The translations under genes and the position numbers were made by a program. A stretch of DNA of 64,000 bases from Jackrogersella multiformis (taxonomy: Eukaryota; Ascomycota; Sordariomycetes; Xylariales; Hypoxylaceae), in NCBI GenBank assembly GCA_902806575.1, contig CADCXD010000004.1:1054001-1118000 (forward strand). Direction: 5' to 3'. Of this stretch, positions 24,016 to 35,993 are shown piece after piece. The notes under the pieces are model-generated. The model saw only the letters and a list, made by a program, of their open reading frames with translations, made no database searches and was not told where the DNA came from. Within the stretch, counting starts at the first letter, position 1, and every line of letters begins with the position of its first letter.

Positions 24016-26245
24016 ATGGCTACCATCACTCCGTACAAACGCGAACTACCTTTCATTCACAGAGCTTGGAAGACTGCTGTCGATCATCTATCTCCATACG
24101 GTATGGGAATCAAGTTGTCTTCAACAAACGGTGACACTGTTGTCAATGACGACCATGCCCTCCGTGTTGCCAAAAGGCGGCGCATAGCTGAGGATTCATC
24201 GGAATCTACGCCAAATGGCATCTTAGGCCATATGCTGTCTGACAGAGACAACGACTACGAAAAGGCCCTTCGCGTCGAAGTTCTCCAAATCACACATAAA
24301 GATAGCTCTAATTTCAGATCCAGCAATCTCTTAAACGGCACAGGGTCTCCTACCAAAAAGGACACCCCAACCATCCGTGTCCGGTGCAAGCTCAGTATTT
24401 TTCGATGGAGAGTCCCTGCCAAGGAAATCCGTGTGCTGTACTGCGATAGTCAGATATGCACTCTCAAGGTTTTCCGAGACACCGATGATGTGTGCCGAAG
24501 GGCCAGGATTTATCTAAACACCCCATTCCATGTCCCAGCAGAGAAAATATGTGTTGAGCGATCCGACGACAATGGCTTTGACTTGGCTGACAGTTACTTG
24601 GTTCAAGCCGAGTTGGAATCGGCAGGAGATCCCAACTGGCCACCTATAGATCTACTACCCAGTGATGAAACTCGTGAAGATCCCTCGAGTCGCCCTCAGC
24701 ATTGGGTTCTCACTTCTCAGGTCGTTTACAAATTTGAGAAGCATCGGGCCTCCGCCCCTGTCAAACTCAGGAAACGGGTTGGATCTGAAACTACGCTCGA
24801 GCTGATGATGGATATGGATCTTAGATGGTCGACATGTCATAGCACAGGCAGTACGACGGAAGTCGAGGTTTCTCCACCAGATGTCAAGGCATCATTTCCT
24901 GACGGAGCTTTGGAGCCATTGACAAACGGACATGTCAATGGGAGGACTGATAATGTGGCAAATGGGCCTGCGAGAGATGACCAGGACGTTTTCGGGGAAG
25001 AAGACGAAGATCATGAAGAGGCAGCAACCCCCAGCCGTTCACTAAGAACGAGGGGGAAACAGAACTACAATATCAAACTACTCAGCGACAAGGCACGGGG
25101 GAAGGAACGGAAGGAGAGGAAGCAGCGTAAGTTGGCGGATACAAGAAGCCAAGCTGAGCAGATTACATGGGTGCTCCCTCGCTCTGGAGAAGTTGTACTG
25201 AAGGGTTACCAATGCATAAGATGCTTTCGATTCCACTCATCCATGAACCAGCTCATAGAACACTCTAAGGTCCATCCTGAGTTTAAGTATGACTTTGATC
25301 TGAACTCCAACCGTATCTGGGTTTCTCATCATGGTCAAGAAAACCCGCGTCGTTCCAGCTCATCTCTCTTTGATGCCGCCAGTTCAGAAGACCCAGAGAG
25401 CGATCTGGGAGACAGTATATCCCCTCACAAAACCCAGAGGACCCTAATACAAGTACGTTCACACGAACACTCGGATATTTTGAAATAATTGCAATATGCT
25501 AACTCTGTGTATAGCCCAACCTCTCGAACATTCCTAGAGATACTAGGCAGCTGGTTCCAAACAACAAGCAGCCTATGTTCGATCGGCTGAGTAAAGCGTT
25601 GCTCGAGCCAGGAACTTATGTCGACCCGCCTGTCATCGACGACACTTGGTTAGCGCAGAAGCATCGGGATATAATTAGGGACTATAGCGATGTTCATCAA
25701 GATGAGAAGGAGTTCATCTCTGAATGGGATGCGTACGTGAACAAAGAGTGTGTCACTTCGGAACCTCACTTGCAAGACGTCTACCTCAAGTTTGTCCAGA
25801 GCAGGGCATCGTGGTTGGCTGCGTCTCAGAGCCGTATGACGGAATTCTCGAAGCATTTGAGCTACCTGAAGGCAAGGAATGCCCTAGCTGAATCGACAAT
25901 TGCCCAGGTTCTAGCAATCATGCGACGGGCAAGGACCCAGAAGCGCCCCGAGCAGCTGGAAGTTACAAAACCGCCATCACCAAGAACCGCGTACCGCAAG
26001 TCAGCGTCAGGATGTGCCGTTTGCGGCCAACCTATTCGTGGGCCGTCCACGCTGATTTGCTCGAATTTGGTAAGTTTCTCAAATGAGATACCCTCGACTT
26101 TTCTGTAGGTTTCCCTCGAAAACGTATGACTAACAATTGGTAGGATTGCGAGAAACCCCTATATCATGTTGATTGCATCCGAGAAACCGCAAAAGTGCCG
26201 GTAGGGGACCGCAACTGGAGTTGCAATGGTTGTTGCGGCGATTAG
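24016..26245 (+). CDS. SUZ12-type Polycomb (PRC2) subunit with VEFS box and C-terminal PHD-like finger
   Basis: Three exons (24016-25452, 25515-26069, 26144-26245) give 697 residues; both introns are phase 0 with GTACGT and GTAAGT donors. The middle part carries a C2H2 zinc finger (YQCIRCFRFHSSMNQLIEH...H, about residues 396-420). It is followed by a VEFS-box-like region (about 500-640: LLEPGTYVDPPVIDDTW, KEFISEWDAYVNK, VYLKFVQSRASWL). These are the two landmarks of SUZ12, the scaffold of Polycomb repressive complex 2, which methylates H3K27 through EZH2/SET-7. Unusually, the C-terminus (about 644-697) has a C4HC3 array (CAVC, CSNLDC, HVDC, CNGC), which fits a PHD finger that could read a histone tail. 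Start chosen at the first ATG (MATITPYK). The SUZ12 assignment is good; the PHD role is inference. Confidence 0.85.
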
Positions 26246-28804
26246 TGGAGTTGCCTCAAATGCGAACGTTGCAATACATCCTAATCACCTCTAACTTGGC
26301 GTTGGAAACTAGATGATTGAAATCACCTACTTGAAAGATGACTAGGGGCGATTGATGGGACTAAGAAGTCCGATTTCTGATATCCAAGAGAGTGGTCAGG
26401 ACTTATAAACAATAATTAATCCAGAAGCCCGATCGTAACCAATATTCAAAGGACTTACGATGGGCATCTGGAAACTTTTTGTCACCTATCTACGGGTCTA
26501 GTTCTGGAGCCCTCTTTAGCAAGGGTTTCAGCAAACAAACCATCATAGCCGTAGCACATGGGGTAATTAACTGCTATTATAAGAATCAAGATTTCCAACA
26601 GAAGAACACCGTCGAGTTTTTTTGCGGTCTACAAAATGAGTAGACATAGTAAAACAATTCATTAATAAGCCAATCAAGTAATTATTTAATACATTAACAC
26701 TATTTTATCCGTTAAATTATCAAAAGTGTACTTAAAGTGATAAAATACTCCGCTAATAATAACCCTAACCCCGAGCATGTAAAAACCCTCGATATATTTT
26801 ATGAAGAGAGGTTATTATTAAATTTATGAAAATTTATTTCGTTAACTCTTATAATTCCAGTTGAAACCTTTTAGTTACCATATGACATTTTTTAAATTCG
26901 ATATTTGATACTTGTTAGTAACCTTGGAAGTCTTCGCGTGATACTATTGAATACCATTTACATAGGTTCTTAATACCTATAAACCCAAGAAACTGACTGT
27001 GCTGCATTAACATAACATAAGATGGTAAATAAAGTTGTTAGAACTAAACAAATCTATCTTAAGAACAACTACTTTGGTATGGATTCACTACGAATATTAA
27101 TTCGAGTCTATTTTCAACTGGCACTTAAATATTTAACAACCTCCTGATGTTGTTATTTAACAGGACCTCAACATCTCTACTTAAACATCCTCCATTAAAG
27201 CATACATGTCTCTCACCAACACTCGACGTACCGTCATACACCATCCAAATACGAGCGATTACCAGACCTAAAGAACCCGTCTCTCGTAATGCCAGTGAAC
27301 GTCCTCTTCCTGATCACCCTCCTCAAGCACAGCACTTTCGTCATTTGGGAAGTTCCGTTTCCCTCGGAAAGGTTTAAGGGAACACCTGCTTAAGCTTTCA
27401 GGAGGTTTTATAGGAAGAGTACCTAGGTTATCCCGAGACTCAGGGAACTATCACCAGTGAAGTTAAAGTGAAATCGGAAGAAATAATCACTGGCTGATTA
27501 GCAACGCAAACGCACTTGCTATACTACATATCCTTTCAATTCAAACTGCCCGTTTTCATCGCATCGCTATGAAAGCCCGCTTTTCATTTATTTTTGCAGT
27601 CCGGCAAGTTTCTAGGCTTCGAGTTAACTTAGACCCACCCAAGCAGCTGCTATGAAAAAGGCTGAAGTTTTTATGTTCGTGGCCCATTTTTGATAAACAT
27701 CTTCAAATGAATCACCTTTAACCCTTCATTTGAACCCTTTACACTTATCTAAGAGTGCTTCAACTGAGCAATTTATCTCTAAGTCTTAAGCGTATACTAT
27801 ATATTACTTTATTGTTTCTTTTTTTGCCTTACCGGAGGCTCTGCCGGGGGCTGTCAGTTGAGCAATTCAGTTAATCTTGACTTTTGACAGTTTTTGATGT
27901 TCTTAACCCGCTTTTGATAGAGAATTAAAGCCTTTAATTGACTGCATCCCTTGGCCTGTGCTTCAGATTCAACTAACCACCGTTGTCAAATCTTTTTAAA
28001 CTTTGCAGGGTACATGATTTACCCTTTTCGGAGAGTCTAACCTATTTAAGGATTTCTTAATTTTAGTTCTTTGTAATCATCATTAACGTTATAAATTTAA
28101 AAATTTATTTCTATTAATTAAAATTAATATCATAAAGTTTTTTTAATTTATCCGGCCATATATATTCTTAAAAAAAAATCAGCTACTAATGACCACTACC
28201 GCATTTGGGTACATAGCTAATCCATTTCATGACTTTGGTTATTGTGAATAGCAGTAGGTAAGACCGCACAGGAGGTAAACTTGGGGGCTACGCTAGATTC
28301 TGGTTCTTAGACCTCCTTTATTAGGCAGTGATCGGATCCCCAAATGTCTGTCTGTCCCCAAACCTCCTCGACCGGGATGCTGTGCTCCAAACTTTACCGA
28401 TGTCGTGGGATCCAAACACAGTCAGCCATAGACCGTACCCCGCATCCGAGGGTAACGGGAGTGCTGCGCCGCTGGCCCAATCACCAAAGCTACATGGGTT
28501 GCTGTTGATAACGGCCTGCAGGTTGGTTTGCGATGTCTAGACCACGGGATGTGGCGTCGTATCTGTAAAGGGATGAACTGTAGGTTGTAACGTTGCGGGG
28601 TATGTCGATTATTGCGAGCGGCGAGGTAATTCCGTCGTTCGAGGGTAGCTCCAGCTCGAGTGTTGCGAGATGCTGCTATTCGTCAAGGCGTGACAAAGGG
28701 AATTTCATGGACAACCTCCCAATCCCGTATTAGAGACAAAGCCACCTGCGATCTCTCCAGACCACCGTTCCTAGGTTTGTGTATTTTGGGCAACTGCGAA
28801 AAGA
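26246..28804. other. Intergenic region with degraded, moderately A+T-rich stretches
   Basis: I see no gene in these 2.5 kb. The part at 26640-27150 and a short patch at 28080-28165 are A+T-rich. A stretch near 27830-27860 (accggaggctctgccggggg) has the GC-rich look of noncoding repeat ends in fungal transposons, so an old decayed repeat is possible. Two CreA-type hexamers (CCCCGC at 28438, GCGGGG at 28595) lie before the sugar transporter. Such hexamers are common by chance. Confidence 0.35.
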
Positions 28805-29047
28805 ATGGCGAATTCTGGGGAGCATGGGGGGCGATCGCCTCAAGCAGGAGAAGGGGAAGACGAGAAAATCCAGCAAGAAACGCGACAGGAGGCTGCTAGT
28901 GGTGAAGAGCGTGACTCCGAGAAAGGTCTTGGGGATAGGCAGGCAACGGGGGACGAGCAGCACATGCAGATCGACCCAGCCGTCGCCAGCCGCATTGCGG
29001 CGAATGTTGAAGATTTTATGGTGAGCTTTCCTGTATATTTCGAATAG
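28805..29047 (+). other. Possible upstream coding extension of the MFS gene, ended by TAG
   Basis: 80 codons from ATG 28805 are hydrophilic (QAGEGEDEKIQQ; IDPAVASRIAANVEDFM), like the cytosolic N-tails of fungal maltose permeases, and are in the same frame as the first transporter exon. A GTGAGC donor at 29021 and an AG at 29046-29047 would remove the stop in frame. The intron would be only 27 nt, far below the other introns here. It could be a real micro-intron, a nonsense mutation, or untranslated leader/upstream ORF. Confidence 0.4.
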
Positions 29048-29140
29048 GGTATATCTTTGGTAAGCAGTAGAACCGAAGAGCTAAATCCGGCACAGACGCT
29101 TGTAAACGAGGCAAATGAAGCGAACGAGAGGGAGCGAGAT

Positions 29141-30462
29141 ATGAAACTGTCCCACGCCTTCAAGGTATATCCCAAAGCGATCGCCTGGTCTATGATCCTA
29201 TCGTCATGTCTCATAATGGAAGGATTCGGCACCGCAGTCGTCGGGTCATGTAAGTCGCCTATTGCCACGGTATGCTTCGAACCCGGCAGCGCTGACACGT
29301 AAGTGACTTCGATAGACATCGCATACCCTCCCTTTCGTGACAAGTTCGGCACCCAGGCCCCCAACGGAGATTACCAGATCCCCGCGAGCTGGCAGAACGG
29401 CATCTCAGGCGCAACGAACGTCGGAGAGATTATCGGCCTTCAGGTATGTATTACTTGGCCTACCCCCTTATACACGTGAATTCGTTCGCTTATGAGAAAC
29501 TTTTTAGATCGCCGGTGTTCTGTGCGAACGCTGGGGCTACCGATGGACGCTCATCTCCGCACTAGTCGGCGTGACTGCGTTTATATTCTTCCCTTTCTTC
29601 GCCAACAGCCTCGCCATCTTCCTTGTCGGCGAGCTGTTCCAAGGCATGGCGTGGGGCGTCTTCCAGACCATGACCGTGGCATACGCGGCCGAGGTCTGCC
29701 CTGTGCCCTTGAGGCACTACCTCACGACCTATGTCAACCTCTGCTGGATCATCGGCCAGTTCATTTCGTCTGGTGTGCTCGTTGGGCTTGAGGGTCGACA
29801 GGACGAGTGGGGGTAAGTGTGGTCTTGTAACTTGACGACTACCGGTCTGAACGTTTGTAGATACAAAATCCCCTTTTCGCTCCAATGGATCTGGCCGATC
29901 CCTATCGGCATTGGCACGTACCTCGCGCCGGAATCGCCCTGGTGGTGCGTCAGGCACAACTATAAAGAACGGGCGGAGGTGTCGTTGAAACGGCTGGCTC
30001 GCAGCTCCGGGTTTTCCCAGCACGATGCCGATGCGGCAATGGCTTGTAAGTTTGTTCGTCTCTGAATGCCGTTTAAACTGATAGCTAACCCGAATGACCC
30101 GCTATGTAGTAATGGTCTACACGGATGAGATGGAGAAACAGCAGTCTCAGGGGACCACGTACCTGGACTGCTTCAAGGGCATCGATCTCCGTCGGACTGA
30201 GATCGTCTGCATGATCTGGATTGCGCAGACCATGTCCGGAACCGCCATCGGCGGTCTCTCGTCGTACTTTTACCAGCAGGCCGGCATCTCGGACGCGGAC
30301 TCGTTCAAGCTTGGTTGGGGCCAGAACGGTCTAAACTTCCTCGGGACTGTCTGCACTTGGTTTATCTTGAACAAGGTCGGAAGAAAGACGTTGGTGTTCT
30401 GGGGTATGGTTGTGATGTTTATCTTGCTGCTGTAAGCTATCCCATCCTCAACATATCACCCG

Positions 30463-30494
<32 letters not shown>

Positions 30495-31120
30495 ACAAAT
30501 GTCAGGCTAACTCCCTCATCAGCATCACGGGCTTCATGGGCATCCACGACCCGCCCAGCACGGCCGAGGCCTGGACAGCCGGGACGATGGTCATTCTGCT
30601 CAGCGCCACGGCCAACTTTTCCGTCGGCCCCGTGGTCTACACCATCGTGTCGGAGATCCCGTCGACGCGGCTGCGCGCCAAGTCCATCATCCTGGCCCGC
30701 AACGCCTACAACGCCATCAACATCGCCTTCATCAACGTCGTCTCCTACCGGCAGCTGAACCCCGCCGAGTGGAACTGGGGCCCCAAGGCGGCCTTCTTCT
30801 GGGCCGGCACCAACGCCATCTTCACCGCTTGGATATACTTCCGATTGCGTCAGTAACCTCGCCTCCCTACCTACCGAGATATGACAGGTCTCTTAGATAG
30901 GTAGATAGCCGTAGTAGGCATTGCTGACATCTGCGAAATAGCCGAGACCAAAGGCCGAACCTATGCCGAGCTCGACATCCTGTTCGAGAACAAAGTGCCC
31001 GCTCGTAAGTTTGCGAGCACCAAGGTCGACAACCTGGTCCACGGTACCGAATCCGCGCAAAAGGAACAGGCGGAAATGATTACGAGCAATACAGAAAGTA
31101 GGATCGAGATACGCGAATAG
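29141..31120 (+). CDS. MFS sugar transporter, alpha-glucoside (maltose) permease type
   Basis: Seven exons (29141-29249, 29316-29443, 29508-29812, 29861-30045, 30110-30431, 30523-30848, 30942-31120) give 517 residues and about 12 membrane helices. Sugar-porter marks are present: MEGFGTAVVGS-YIAYPPFRDKFG in helix 1 and the following loop, CERWGYR between helices 2 and 3, PESPWW after helix 6 and PETKGRTYAELD after helix 12. This pattern and the long first loop are typical of fungal maltose/alpha-glucoside proton symporters at the plasma membrane. The exact sugar cannot be read from sequence. The N-terminus is uncertain. An in-frame open stretch begins at ATG 28805 (MANSGEHGG...), but TAG 29045-29047 separates it from this exon and no normal-sized intron restores the frame. 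I therefore start at ATG 29141 (MKLSHAFKVYPKAIAWS), which keeps all helices. Confidence 0.8.
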
Positions 31121-31465
31121 GCCGGGTAGGCTAGGGGGGGTTTAGGACAAGCTCGACTATCATATTCCGCTATACTTCTCTATTCTTGTTCGATACCGAT
31201 CATGGATGCTAAGTGTACCTGGAGGAATGGAAATTAGTAGTCGACTAGGCCTTGGGATTGGTGACCATATATCTAGCAGCCACGTAAGATGCACAATGGA
31301 ACACTCATAGTCTAATCCCCTCCCTTGGGGAAACCACTTTTATTAATAGAATTAGCACCCATTCTGTCAGTGCTTGCAAAACCACCATTGTCCCCATAGC
31401 TATCCATAGTACACTAGTCAAGTACACGCCAGTAATGTGAGTCTTTGCGTAGGAGGCTCACCAAC
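31121..31465. other. Short 3'-3' intergenic spacer
   Basis: This spacer separates the convergent ends of the MFS gene and the SF3B2 gene. No coding or structured signal is apparent. It must hold both polyadenylation regions. Confidence 0.4.
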
Positions 31466-33321
31466 TTAAAATCGGTACTTCTTCCTTTCCTCTCTCTTTT
31501 CCTCGTCACGCTTCAGTCTCTTGCGGCTTTCGTTTGCTATCATCTCGTCAAGTCCTTCTTCCCTCCTCCAGTTGGCACCGGGGCCCTCCTCACGTCGACC
31601 TTCCTCGAATCTCTTCCGCATTTCGTCCTTGCTGATACCGTCTACCAACGCGTCTGGGTCGAAAGACACGTCTACGTCGCCGGGCTTCTTGCGCTTTCGG
31701 CTGTTCTCGTCATCCTGACCGAGAACGCGCACATCCCCGCCGGCGTTCTTGAGATCGTACACACGATCACTGCCGAAGAAGCCCTCCGCCCGAGCCTGCT
31801 TCTCCTGAATAACTGTGTAAGCCGAACGAGGGTGCATGCTGTCTTCGGTCTCGTAGCCGCGGCGGGATTTTCGCAAATCCAGCTCCCCGGCCACAGATTC
31901 GGTGGCTGTACCATACTCCGTTGGCACGCTGCTAGCTAGGCCGCCAGGAGTTTCCATGCCGGATGGAGTCTGCAAGCCCGCGCCAACATCATCCTCTTCG
32001 TCCTCATCCTCGGATTCTTCCTCGTCTTCTTCCTCGGACTCTTCTTCAGGTTCTTGAAGCTCGCCCCACATCGTGCGCTCGATAGGTTCACCAGGCGGCT
32101 GCGCTGCTTGGGATGGTTGCATGATACCGAAAATATCTCCTCCATACAGCGGTCTGTTATATTCATCGACCGGGGGCTTGCCGTAGCACCCAGGGTTGAA
32201 CCCCCATTGGGCACCTGTTGGAATGGGGGCGTTGAGTCCGGGAATACGAAGGGAAGGATAAGAAGGTGGAGGACCGAATCTTTGCTGATTGATGAGCCAA
32301 GGAGGAGGAGCACCGGGAGGAATGCTTAGTGCCTCTTTGAGGGGGTCGTTTAGCTCTCCAGGTCGTAGATGCCGTAAATCTGTTTCATACTCCTTGCCCT
32401 CGTAGTAGACCTCACCGAAGCGAGTTAGTTGCGGTTTGCTTTGGAATCTGAAGAAAGCATCGTAAAGCTTCTGGTAGTCAATATCCAATTTGCCTATTTT
32501 TGGCTGAACTCTTTCGCGCTGCTTCTGTTTCAATGTTTGTTCCGCTTGCTTCTCTAGCACGGCATCTCTCATCTCTGAGATACCAGTGTCTGCGATGAAC
32601 TTGGGTAGCTTGAAGGAAGGCTTCTCTATACCACGTTTGGACGAAAGGTACTCGCGTTTTAACGACCAATGCGAAGGCACCGGGACCACGTTTCGTTGCG
32701 CCTTGATTTGTACCAACAGCCGAGGGTCCGACGACGACGTGTCATGCCATTCCACGACGTCAGGTTTCCTCACTAGCGCCTTTAGTTCCGCAATGGAGAG
32801 CTTGTTCAGCATCTTTCGCTTCTTTTTGGACATCTTAGGCTGAATGTTTCTTTCCTCATCTTCGTCGGGTATCTCGTTGTCGTCATCGAAATATACCTCG
32901 CCCTGGTTGCCAGCATTGGCCTCCTTTGCAATATCATCTTCCTCTCTCGATACGCCAAACTTGGTGAAAATGTCCTTGTACATGGCAAATGCGGGATCTT
33001 CGTTATCGAAATCGAATTCTTCATCGGAGTCGTTGGCGGGTCCATCGGCGGGTATTTTATCTGACGATGTAGACACCTTCTTGACTTCGAGCTCTGTGGT
33101 GCCATTCTCGTTAGAGGCAGGTTTATCTGGCTTTGATTCATCCTCGCTCGGCTCAACCTGGGGAGTATCGTCGATCTTGGGTGTCTCCTGGATGACGTTA
33201 GTATTCGGAGTAAACTGAAGACAGGCCTAGAGTAACTTACATCTGCGTCTGTATTTGTATTCTTGTCTGCCTTCTTCTTTGCGCGGCGTTTCTGATTCTT
33301 TGTCATCTTAGGAACTGCCAT
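31466..33321 (-). CDS. CUS1: U2 snRNP splicing factor SF3B2 / Cus1 (SAP145)
   Basis: Two exons (33321-33241 and 33187-31466; 53-nt phase-0 intron, GTAAGT donor) give 600 residues, the usual size of fungal Sap145. The basic N-terminus (KMTKNQKRRAKKKADK) is followed by an acidic region. The conserved DUF382 core then runs from about residue 100: SKKKRKMLNKLSIAELKALV, VEWHD, SHWSLKREYLSSKRGIEKP, FKLPKFIADTGI. The PSP-type proline-rich block follows (FGEVYYEGKEYE, LRPGELNDPLKEAL, GAPPPWLINQQRFGPPPSYP, then WGFNPGCYGKPPVDE). After an acidic EEEDEE tract comes the basic tail KRDEEKREERKKYRF. The protein belongs to the SF3b complex, which anchors U2 snRNP at the branch site in the nucleus. The call is very secure. 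Confidence 0.95.
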
Positions 33322-34187
33322 CTTGATAAATCCCTTTAGCCGTACGCCTCTTTTGGTAGAATGCGCGATGACTCAGGCGCAGTGGCCCTGCTGTTCTTAA
33401 ATGAAGAAGAACTATAAAGGAAAGAATATGGTTTTCATTTGACATCCGTGATTATTCCTATGTGGGAATAATAGGATGGTGGATTTGACTAAAGAGCAAT
33501 GTCTAGGATAAAAGTTATCCGTTGACAAGGCTGACGTGAATAATTTCAACACGCGACTCTAAAAAATCTGAGGTCGAGCTTGCTACCAGGTACCTTGGTA
33601 GCTTAGAGTTTGCTACCTAGCCACACGAAGCCACATTTGAATTTCTTATCAATGTGGCGCGAAGTTTAGCCGCCCAAATTTAGCAGAGTATAGGTACCTG
33701 GGTACATAATATGATGCAAGTATCCCACGCAGCCCATCGTTTAACTTCTTAGCTGGCCACTAGCATCTTGCTTAATTTGTTAATTCTTTTTTTTTTCAAT
33801 CGCGTCAGTCAGCCAGTCATTCTAACATTCTAACAGGGATTGCCACGCGGCAGAAGGTTAGACCCTCCTTACACTACACTAGGTACGTTACTACTTACAT
33901 CAGTACTTCGTACAAACAGGTACAGGTACAGGTAGTCATTCGACGTCTCTTATTTTACCTATGGATGAATCTGATACTGTACAACCAAATCGATATTCAT
34001 AACTGCCGGCCAGCGAACTTGGGAATTTGGGAACTTGGTAATTCCAACATCCATATCGCACACCAAGTCTTTCACCTGGTTTGAAGCAATGGTCTTGTAA
34101 AATTCCTCCTTTTCTTGAGTCATTGCGCGTTGCTCTTTGTCACTCGTTATATTCTTACCAACCTGCACCGCAAACTCAATAACCAAC
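33322..34187. other. Intergenic promoter region between divergent SF3B2 and Sly41-like genes
   Basis: 866 bp with promoters facing outward. Several GGTACC/TACCTAGG-like motifs are visible (33590-33610, 33690-33705, 33880-33930) and there is a T-tract at 33786-33797. No gene is seen; the minus-strand frame at 33959-34189 overlaps the Sly41-like start and is not convincing. Confidence 0.4.
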
Positions 34188-35993
34188 ATGCCTCATTCCA
34201 CGAGCTCGAGCTCGTATACCCGAGAGCCCTCCGTTCCGCGATCTAACGCCAAGCATCCGGAAGACCACGAAAGCGATGTTGGCTCCGGCCTAGAGAAGTT
34301 CCCAGACCATATCGATTCTCCTGCGATGCGCACCAATGGTGCGAGATCTATCAGTCCCGGACTGAACGCATATGGTATCGGGTTGAGTGGAGGGGCTCAG
34401 TTAAATGGGGATCGTTGGCAACCACGAAGGGATCTCTCCGCGTCAAGAGGTGTACGATGGGGTTCTCCGTTGGGACCGTCAGCCGGCCCATCTCGAGGTC
34501 ATGGACGACAGAAGAGCATCAGTGAAGCCTTCCGTACTATCAGGGGGAGGAACAACAGTGTCAGCCAGAATGCCCACGAATTGGCAGATGCCTTACGGGC
34601 ACCGATATCCCCTAAGCTCATTGTACGTCAAATGAACACCACGACAATATGCCCATCACGAGCTGACATGACATACACATTCTAGGCTCTCTGCATAATG
34701 TGGTATATGTCTTCCGCCTTGACCAATACATCTTCGAAATCCATCCTGAACGCTTTCGCTAAACCTGCCACCCTCACCATGATCCAATTCTTCTTGGTGG
34801 CTTTTTATTGTCTAACCTTTTCATGGTTAGCAACTGTATTCCCTACCTTGCGGAAATCGATTCCGGCGTTGAAGAATCCTATACGATATCCGTCAAGGGA
34901 TGTCATTACAACTACGCTTCCCCTAGCTGCGTTCCAGATAGGTGGTCATCTCCTAAGCTCCACCGCGACCTCTAAGATCCCAGTATCTATGGTCCATACT
35001 GTGAAAGGACTTTCACCACTGTTCACAGTTTTTGCCTACCGGTTCTTCTTTGACATCCGATATCCGAGGGCGACATATTTTTCCTTGATACCGCTCACCC
35101 TTGGTGTGATGCTCGCTTGTTCGTCAAATCACACCTTTAAGGGGGAGATACTTGGAATCATTTACGCCCTCCTAGCAACTATCATCTTCGTCACGCAGAA
35201 TATCTTTTCTAAGAGACTCTTCAATGAGGCTGCCAGAGCAGAAGCAGATGGCCAAGCAGCGAAATCTCGCAAGCTTGACAAACTGAATCTTCTATGCTAT
35301 TCGTCTGGGCTTGCCTTTATACTCACATCTCCGATCTGGTTTTGGAGTGAGGGTATTGGTCTTATTAGAGACGTTTACCACGATGGTTCAGTGGATCTCT
35401 CTTCGCACCCCGATAGTTTCGACCACGGACGCTTGACAATTGAGTTCTTGTTCAATGGTACTTTTCACTTCGCTCAAAATATACTAGCATTTATCTTGCT
35501 ATCGATGGTATCACCTGTCACATACTCTGTGGCATCACTTATCAAGCGGGTGTGGGTCATTATCGTTGCGATTCTATGGTTCCGCAATCCGACAACCCCA
35601 ATCCAGGCTGTGGGCATTGCGTTGACATTCCTTGGTCTTTACTTGTACGACCGAACAAATGACAGTAACAAGGCTGACCGCCGTGCACGTCTTCTAAGTC
35701 AAAGTGCCGGAAGCCAACCGCTGCTGCCACTCAACACCAGCCAGGGCACAGTAGGTTCTTTCGGCCAGGCACCGCAGGTTTTCGAAAGCCCGGTGCCAGT
35801 ATCCAATGGATCAACTCCCCATCCATATACCAATGGCTACTCCTCTCAAACCGATCCCGGGACGGAGGATTTTAAGAAAAGCGATGATGCTGGCAAGGGC
35901 CGGCAGAGAGGGAGCAGTACTGCAGCTTGGCTGCCACCAGGCACTAAGCAAGAAACAACTTGGAGGTATGATGATAGAGTCAGTGCTCGATGA
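34188..35993 (+). CDS. Sly41-like triose-phosphate-translocator (TPT/DMT) family transporter
   Basis: Two exons (34188-34622 and 34686-35993; 63-nt phase-0 intron, GTACGT donor) give 580 residues. The first 145 or so are Ser/Arg-rich and probably cytosolic. About ten hydrophobic helices follow: ALCIMWYMSSALTNTSSKSILNAF opens the TPT fold, with HTVKGLSPLFTVFAYRFFF, SLIPLTLGVMLACSS and SPVTYSVASLIKRVWVIIVAILWF further on. This is the drug/metabolite-transporter superfamily pattern of yeast Sly41 and the nucleotide-sugar/triose-phosphate translocators, usually in ER or Golgi membranes. The cargo is not predictable. The tail is hydrophilic. An alternative donor (GTATGA at about 35966) with a strong acceptor (ctttttacag before 36093) would replace the last residues with TRRGSVPKPYKAV-like sequence, so the C-terminus is uncertain. 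Confidence 0.85.

Noticed and set aside
26755..26775. Telomere-like taaccctaacccc
   Set aside because: Less than two and a half CCCTAA units in the interior of the window. This is expected by chance and is not a telomere.
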